Source of the DNA: Chamaecrista fasciculata
Lineage: Eukaryota > Streptophyta > Magnoliopsida > Fabales > Fabaceae
Reading direction: 5' to 3'
Length of the DNA stretch: 64,000 nt
Assembly: GCA_003254925.1 (NCBI GenBank)
Contig: QANZ01032345.1
Span: forward strand, 1 to 64,000
The notes beneath the pieces were generated by a model that made no database searches, had not been told where the DNA came from, and worked only from the letters and a program-made list of their open reading frames with translations. Below, piece by piece: positions 58,741 to 64,000 of this stretch (the first letter of the stretch is position 1; the number at the start of each line of letters is the position of its first letter). The position numbers were made by a program, and so were the translations under genes.

Positions 58741-59432
58741 CCTTTTATCTATTTAATTTTCCAATAAATATTATAAGAAGACTTTAAAACATAATTTCCT
58801 TTTCTTTCTTTCTCCTTTCTAACTTGATAGTATTGGACATTTTAGCAAGAAACGAAAAGCCTAGTTAAATTTTTTATTTTCCAAATATAACAGAGACATA
58901 GTTTTTTCTGATTTTTTTAGTGTTATAATTGACTCATGCGTATTTTAAAAAATTCTATATCATGCTTTTATATTATAATACAGTTCTAGTTTTTTTTCTC
59001 AAAAAACTTTAGTTCTAAATTTAAACACGTCAACCATATATCACCATTTCTTTCTAATGAAGCACTCCACATGTACAAAAGTTACTTTTGACTTAATGAA
59101 AAAAGAGCATATATAACAAATGTTACTTTATAATTGACCAACCATCCTTCTCCACAAGAAACACCATTACCCTTACCTACCAAAAGTACTCCCAAAAGGC
59201 ATTGCCCACTATTCTCACCTTCTCCACTAAGAAGAGATATCATTATTGCTTCTCTCACTCTCAAGAAAACCAATCAATTTCACACGCACCACTTTAATTT
59301 CTTCTTTTATTTATACATTCCCTTCCTTCATTCTATCACCCCCTTTACTTTCATTCCCAAAAGTGATACCAAAATATTGTGAATTTCTGATATCTCATCA
59401 TCTTCCTCAATAATCAATCATATATCGTCTAA
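58741..59432 (+). promoter_or_regulatory. Upstream region of the CASP-like gene
   Basis: A/T-rich, then a C-rich, CT-rich leader (59140-59430). A possible TATA box TTATTTATAC lies at about 59307-59316, roughly 120 bp before the start codon. No other gene seen. Confidence 0.4.
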
Positions 59433-60821
59433 ATGCTTAAGTTTTTCGATTCTTCTCTTAGGCTCTGTGTGGTTCCTCTATCTGTTGCAACCATATGGGT
59501 CACTGTGACTAATCACCAGGATAACACAACCTATGGAATCGTCAAATATAACAACCTTTCGGGTCTTCAGTAAGCCTCTATTCAATTCCACCACCTTCTG
59601 TTTTTCCAAGATTAATCCATAAATTATATGGGTATTATTAATTTTGTTCGTAAGTTTTTAAAATGATTAATTTTATCCAAAAAGTTTCATGATTCGTTGT
59701 GATGTAATTCATCTAACTATTAAGTTTTATAACTGTAAGACTTTCATAGAAATATTTATTTATAACGAATCATAAATTTTTTAGTATTAATTAAGCATTA
59801 TAAAACATCAATGACCAAAATGACAATATTCACCTAACTTAGGGACTAAAATGTTAATTTACTCTATTTTATATTCTAAGTTTGTTTGATTTGATTGTGG
59901 CAGGTATATGGTTAGCGTGAGTGCCATCTGTGGTGCTTACGCTCTTCTGGCTGCAATTTCCTCATGGATCAAACAGAAAGTATCTAAACCTTGGATTTTC
60001 TTCATCTCTGATCAGGTTTTATTTAATTTTCATTCTTTAAATTTGTCAAAATTTAACATCCCAAAAGGAAAGCAAAGAACCCTTCAAATTAATTAAAGGT
60101 CAAAACTGCAAATTTGGTCCCATATCTTTTGTTGAGTTCCCAATTTGGTCCTATATCTTTTTTTTCACTTTTGGTCCCATATCTTTGCAAAATGTCCCAA
60201 TTTGGTTCCATAGGTCCCATATCCTTTGGTCAATTTGCAAAATTGGTCTCATCTTTGTAAAAGAATGAACCTTTACTTGATTCTTTTCTAAAGATATGAG
60301 ACCACTTCTACACTTGACTTAAAGATATAGGACCAATTCTGCAATTGACCAAAAAATATAGGACCAAATCTGCAACGAAAAAAGATATGTGACAAAATTA
60401 GGAACTGACCCAAAAATATGGGACCAAAAGTACAACAAAAAAAAAGATATAAGACTAAATTAAGAACTTAGCAAAAGTCGATATGGGACCAAATTTGTGC
60501 TCTGACCTTAATTAAAATAGCCATGAGTATCTGATTAAGTTTTGCATTTTCTGGCAGATTTTAGCTTACCTAATGGTAACATCATTGAGTGCAGCAATGG
60601 AAATATATTATTTAGCATACAATGGTGATCAAGAAGTTACGTGGAGTGAAGCTTGCAGCTCTTATGGGAAATTTTGTAGCAAAGTGAAGATGGCCTTGAT
60701 CCTTCATATCTTGGCTTTGTGTTGCTTCTTGATTTTAGCCGTGATTTCAGCTTACAGAGCATTTTCCATGTATGAGCCTTCTTGTGCTGATTTTAAAGAG
60801 GTTGAAGCACAGAGGGGTTAA
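59433..60821 (+). CDS. CASP-like protein (CASPL2D-like), three exons
   Basis: Exons 59433-59569, 59904-60015 and 60558-60821 join to a 170-residue protein. Donors GTAAGC and GTTTTA and acceptors GGCAG and GGCAG fit plant rules, and 137+112 bp give 83 complete codons before exon 3. Four membrane segments are readable: about 9-26 ([17 protein letters not shown]), 47-67 ([20 protein letters not shown]), 78-102 and 134-157 ([20 protein letters not shown]). The conserved Arg of segment 1 (R10) and Asp of segment 3 (D82, ISDQ) of the CASP/MARVEL fold are present. The second outer loop has [20 protein letters not shown], close to the CASPL2 group. CASP-like proteins sit in the plasma membrane and can form membrane scaffolds; the role of this subgroup is poorly known. 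The start ATG lies two codons before the conserved KFFD region, and an earlier start is not available in frame. Confidence 0.92.
60097..60508. repeat. Fold-back element, family F, in intron 2 of the CASP-like gene, TSD TAATTAA
   Basis: Ends AGGTCAAAACTGCAAATTTG and CAAATTTGTGCTCTGACCT are inverted. TAATTAA stands at 60090-60096 and 60509-60515. Several TTGGTCCCATATCTTT blocks face their complements. It makes up most of intron 2 (60016-60557). Confidence 0.82.
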
Positions 60822-62402
60822 TTAATTAATAAATAATTATGATGCTTAAATGTAATACTATGATTTGAAAAGAATACTTTACCTATCAAGGAAATAGTTT
60901 TTCAACATATATATACAGAGAGAATACCTAACATTAGTGAAAAGTGAGATGAGATCCATTGCCATGTATAGGTAAGAGCATGATGTGTCGTTTGAATTAT
61001 AAGTTTGTAAATTTTTGTTATAAAAATAAGATATATTTTGTGATTTTGTACTTCAGACTTTTTTATTTTTATTTTTTATGATTCACCAGATAGATAACAA
61101 GAAGATAAAACTTATTATTTGGTCTTTGAATTTACATCGAGTCAACTAATTAATTCTTGAATAATCAAAATATACTACCAAAATATGAATCTTATTTTGA
61201 GTGTCTTTTCCTACTGGGTGATTATATTGTTATGCCCCACATTCTGGAAAATGTCTCTTATAACTTAAAAAAGAAGTCACTACTAAATTTTATAAAAAAA
61301 AATTAGGAAAGTTAATTAAAATGAATTTTTGAAGACTAACAAAAACAATTGTAATGGTTAAGGCTAAATATAGGGGAAAATGATATTGAACTAAAGATGG
61401 ATTCGGGAGCTTTTAGTTTTTTAAAGGTGTTAAGTAATATAGAAAATTTTTTCAATTAAAAGGTTATCCCAAAATAAATATTCATAGTCTATAAAGATTT
61501 ATAATTAACTATCTCAAAATAAAAAGAAAATAATGAGTTATACAAAAAAAAAATACTAAAATATAAGAAAATAATTTATAGGAAAACAATAAATAATAAT
61601 GGACAATAAAAAAAATAATCATTACTAAATAAAAAAGAAAATAATAATTTTACAAAATTGGATAAACAGAAATATAGATTTCATAAAAATGGACTTGACA
61701 CAGGTGAAAATATAGGCCTATATGCCCGATGAAGGGATTAAAGTTTATGTAGTTCGAAAAAATAAATTGGTGTTATAAAAATAATATATATAAGAGGTAG
61801 AATGAGAAGAAAAAGGAGAAGAAGAATAGAAATAAGATGAGGAGAAAATATGATCATTCACTTAATAGAGGTACTATGAACACTTGTATATATCATCTAT
61901 TTATAGGACTTGTAGGGGTAACCATTAACCTTAGGTTACAAGAATTAAACATGACCTTAATAGCATTATGTCTCATCAATTAAGTGTTATGAGATTGTCA
62001 TCAATTTGGAGGTTTTGAGAGTGCTAAGGACATCCACCATAAAATTATTTTATAACAGTTGGATAATTATTGTTGTTTTTTTTTAGGGGAGGATACTTTG
62101 AACTAATTTGCAGTTTTAAGAGAAAGTCTGAAAGCAAACATTTGATTAGAGTTTGATCATGCACATGAACAATTTTTTTTTTTTTGTGACTAACATTGAA
62201 GGCGTGAAATACGGATTAAATTTGTTAAATTCTGATGTTAAGAAGCTACTATTTAAACAATTTTTTTTAAATAATTCTCAAAATATATAGAGAATTGGAA
62301 ACATGAACTTCATTTAGACTTCACACCCAACTCATTTCAAATATGGCGTTTCAATTGAGGTTTTGCTTTATAACTAACCTTACAAAAGTTACTTTTTACT
62401 TT
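60822..62402. other. Intergenic A/T-rich stretch, no gene seen
   Basis: The 3' UTR of the CASP-like gene probably occupies the first 150-250 bp. One arm of the fold-back family of 48875-49345 is at 61105-61185. Otherwise nothing recognised. Confidence 0.4.
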
Positions 62403-63519
62403 GGATTAAGTCATGTTTTGGTCCCTCAGGTTTGCTCAAAGTTTCATTTTGGTCTCTCATCTTTTTTTCGTTCCGTTTTGATCCCTCAAGTCTTCAAAAC
62501 GTTCCACCATTAGTCTCTCAGCATTTTTCATCCACTTTTTTCGTTAAAATAAAAAAAAAAAAACTAATTTCCATCTCTCACCGGAGGGGGCGGAGGGGGC
62601 AGCGGCGGCGGAGTTGGAGGAAGAGGAAGAAGAAGATGAGATCGCTATGTGTGTCTATGTGTGTTTTTTTTTATTATTATTGGCAAAACACCTTCTTGTG
62701 CTCCTAACGTTTGCGATGATTTTCAGTTATGCCCCTAATGTTTCATTTGTGTCAGTTGTGCCCCTAATGTGAAACGTTAGTTTCAATTATGTCCCCACCC
62801 TCGTTAGTGTATCGTTTTTCGGAACTTTTGAGCTTTGATTCGTGTTCATTTTAGTTTGTTTGGATAAATGAGTTTATGAGTACTATTTTCGGCTCCTAAG
62901 GATCATTTTGCCAATGGAAATTTTGAGAAAAATGCTTCGTTTTGCTGCATTTTGTTTTGGTCTTTTTTGGGGTTCATCGGGTCTGATTTTCTTTGGATTT
63001 GGGGCTATTTTGAGCTTAATCTTTGAAATTGATCCAAGGAATCCAGTTTGTGATGTCCAAAAATTAAAACCAATATGAAATCTGATCAAAACCGAGCTCA
63101 AATCGTGCGAAAATGGTGTTTTTTATGGTGGATGATTGAAATTAGGGGCATAATTGAAACTAACGTTTCACATTGGAGGCACAACTGACACAAATGAAAC
63201 GTTAGAGGCATAACTGAAAATCACCGCAAACGTTAGGGGCACGAAAGGGTTTAGTGCTAAATTGATTAAAACTCTCAGTTTTTTCTTCTTTCTTACATTT
63301 TAGTCTTATTATATAGGAAAATGACCATAATGAAAAAAATAAAACTTTTGATAGATGAAAATCAGTTTTTTTTTTTTAACATAAAAAGTGGATGAAAAAT
63401 GCTGAGAGACTAATGGTGGAACGTTTTGGAAACTTGAGGGACCAAAACGGAACGAAAAAACATAAGGGGCCAAAACGGAACGTTGACCAAACCTGAGGGG
63501 CCAAAATAGGACTTTGGCC
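62403..63519. repeat. Nested fold-back elements: family X outside, family Y inside
   Basis: Outer arms 62403-62545 and 63370-63519 are inverted (TTTTGGTCCCTCAGGTTTGC faces its complement near 63500; GAGACTAATGGTGGAACGTT near 63405 faces the sequence near 62505). Inner arms are 62681-62808 and 63140-63258 (family Y: CCCCTAATGTTTCATTTGTG, and AATGTGAAACGTTAG facing CTAACGTTTCACATT). A region of about 300 bp between the inner arms has no recognised content. Confidence 0.82.
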
Positions 63520-64000
63520 TTTTTTTTTCTTCATTATTTCTTTTTTCAGTCATTGGAATAATTTATGCATGTTCAGTTTTGCACTTTTGCATCATAAAAT
63601 TAGAGTATGCATAGAATTTAACTTTTCTAATCAAGCAAAACATTAGCAAGTACTTTTTGGGCATAGGCATAGGTAACAAAGAATCAGTTAATGCTAAGTA
63701 TGAAGCCGATGGTATCGATACCAAGTAATTATCAATAACCACAAATTTAATTATCAGTTGCTTTTAAAATTTGAGATGTAGTGGAAACTTAACTGTCATT
63801 GTTAGTGGAAACTAGAACAGAAGTGATTGTTGGTTGAGGGGTTTGATCGATATGAACAAGTCTACGCTAAAGAGAGAGAGGGAATCAATTTAAAATGTGC
63901 GAGTGATATTTTTTTTCAGATCATATTTAAGCACAAACTTTTTCCTAGATGCATGTGGTCAAGCTAAGAAAATAAATATTCTCTATGAAATACTATTAGG
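63520..64000. other. Window end, no gene seen
   Basis: No coding similarity or repeat was recognised. Confidence 0.35.

Overview
The window looks like a nuclear chromosome arm of a eudicot plant. It is AT-rich, has plant telomere-type TTTAGGG motifs, plant-type zinc-finger and CASP-like genes with spliced exons, and dense nested Copia, Gypsy, LINE, CACTA, hAT and Mutator-like elements. There is no bacterial gene organisation, no CRISPR array, and I recognised no tRNA or rRNA gene. Three assembly gaps are visible: a single N at 23986, a single N at 34415, and a run of N at 44618-45264.

Region 1-25.8 kb is a nest of LTR retrotransposons. The oldest identifiable layer is a minus-strand Gypsy element (Tat/Retand-like), now seen as integrase (13752-14433) and RNase H (24957-25833). 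A 10.5 kb minus-strand Copia element (Copia-2, 14439-24951, target duplication ATTAC) sits inside it. The 5' LTR of Copia-2 was itself hit by a solo LTR of the same family in opposite orientation (23504-24598, duplication GCATC). On the left, an Athila-like gag-only Gypsy array (7194-13751, plus strand, two LTRs preceded by a third partial unit) abuts the Gypsy integrase. Its left end is cut by a second, internally deleted Copia copy (Copia-1, 493-7193). All pol genes seen are broken.

Region 25.8-36.2 kb holds a gene with two U1-type zinc fingers and an RGG box: exon 1 28541-28894, exon 2 34642-35994, with a 5.7 kb intron loaded with small inverted-repeat elements. Just upstream lies a dead exon fragment resembling the FDM/IDN2 (XH/XS, RNA-directed DNA methylation) family.

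Region 36.8-49.3 kb is again transposon-dominated. It holds a 5'-truncated LINE; a Mutator-like element with about 0.88 kb terminal inverted repeats that carries an exon fragment of an early nodulin-like (phytocyanin) gene; a LINE scrap; and a degenerate 56-bp minisatellite split by an Athila-like solo LTR. That solo LTR in turn contains a 2.6 kb CACTA element. An hAT-type MITE and fold-back elements follow.

Region 49.3-64 kb has two good genes. One is a single-exon ZAT-type C2H2 zinc-finger repressor on the minus strand (50157-51704). The other is a three-exon CASP-like membrane protein on the plus strand (59433-60821). Between them lies a chromovirus-type Gypsy remnant split by an internally deleted LINE (53.4-55.9 kb). 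Fold-back elements nested in each other flank the CASP-like gene on both sides.

The three host genes are unrelated and show no sign of working together. I found no previously undescribed molecular system. The most unusual things are the captured nodulin-like exon inside a Mutator-like element, the reciprocal nesting of two fold-back families, and the set of dated-by-nesting insertions with readable target-site duplications.
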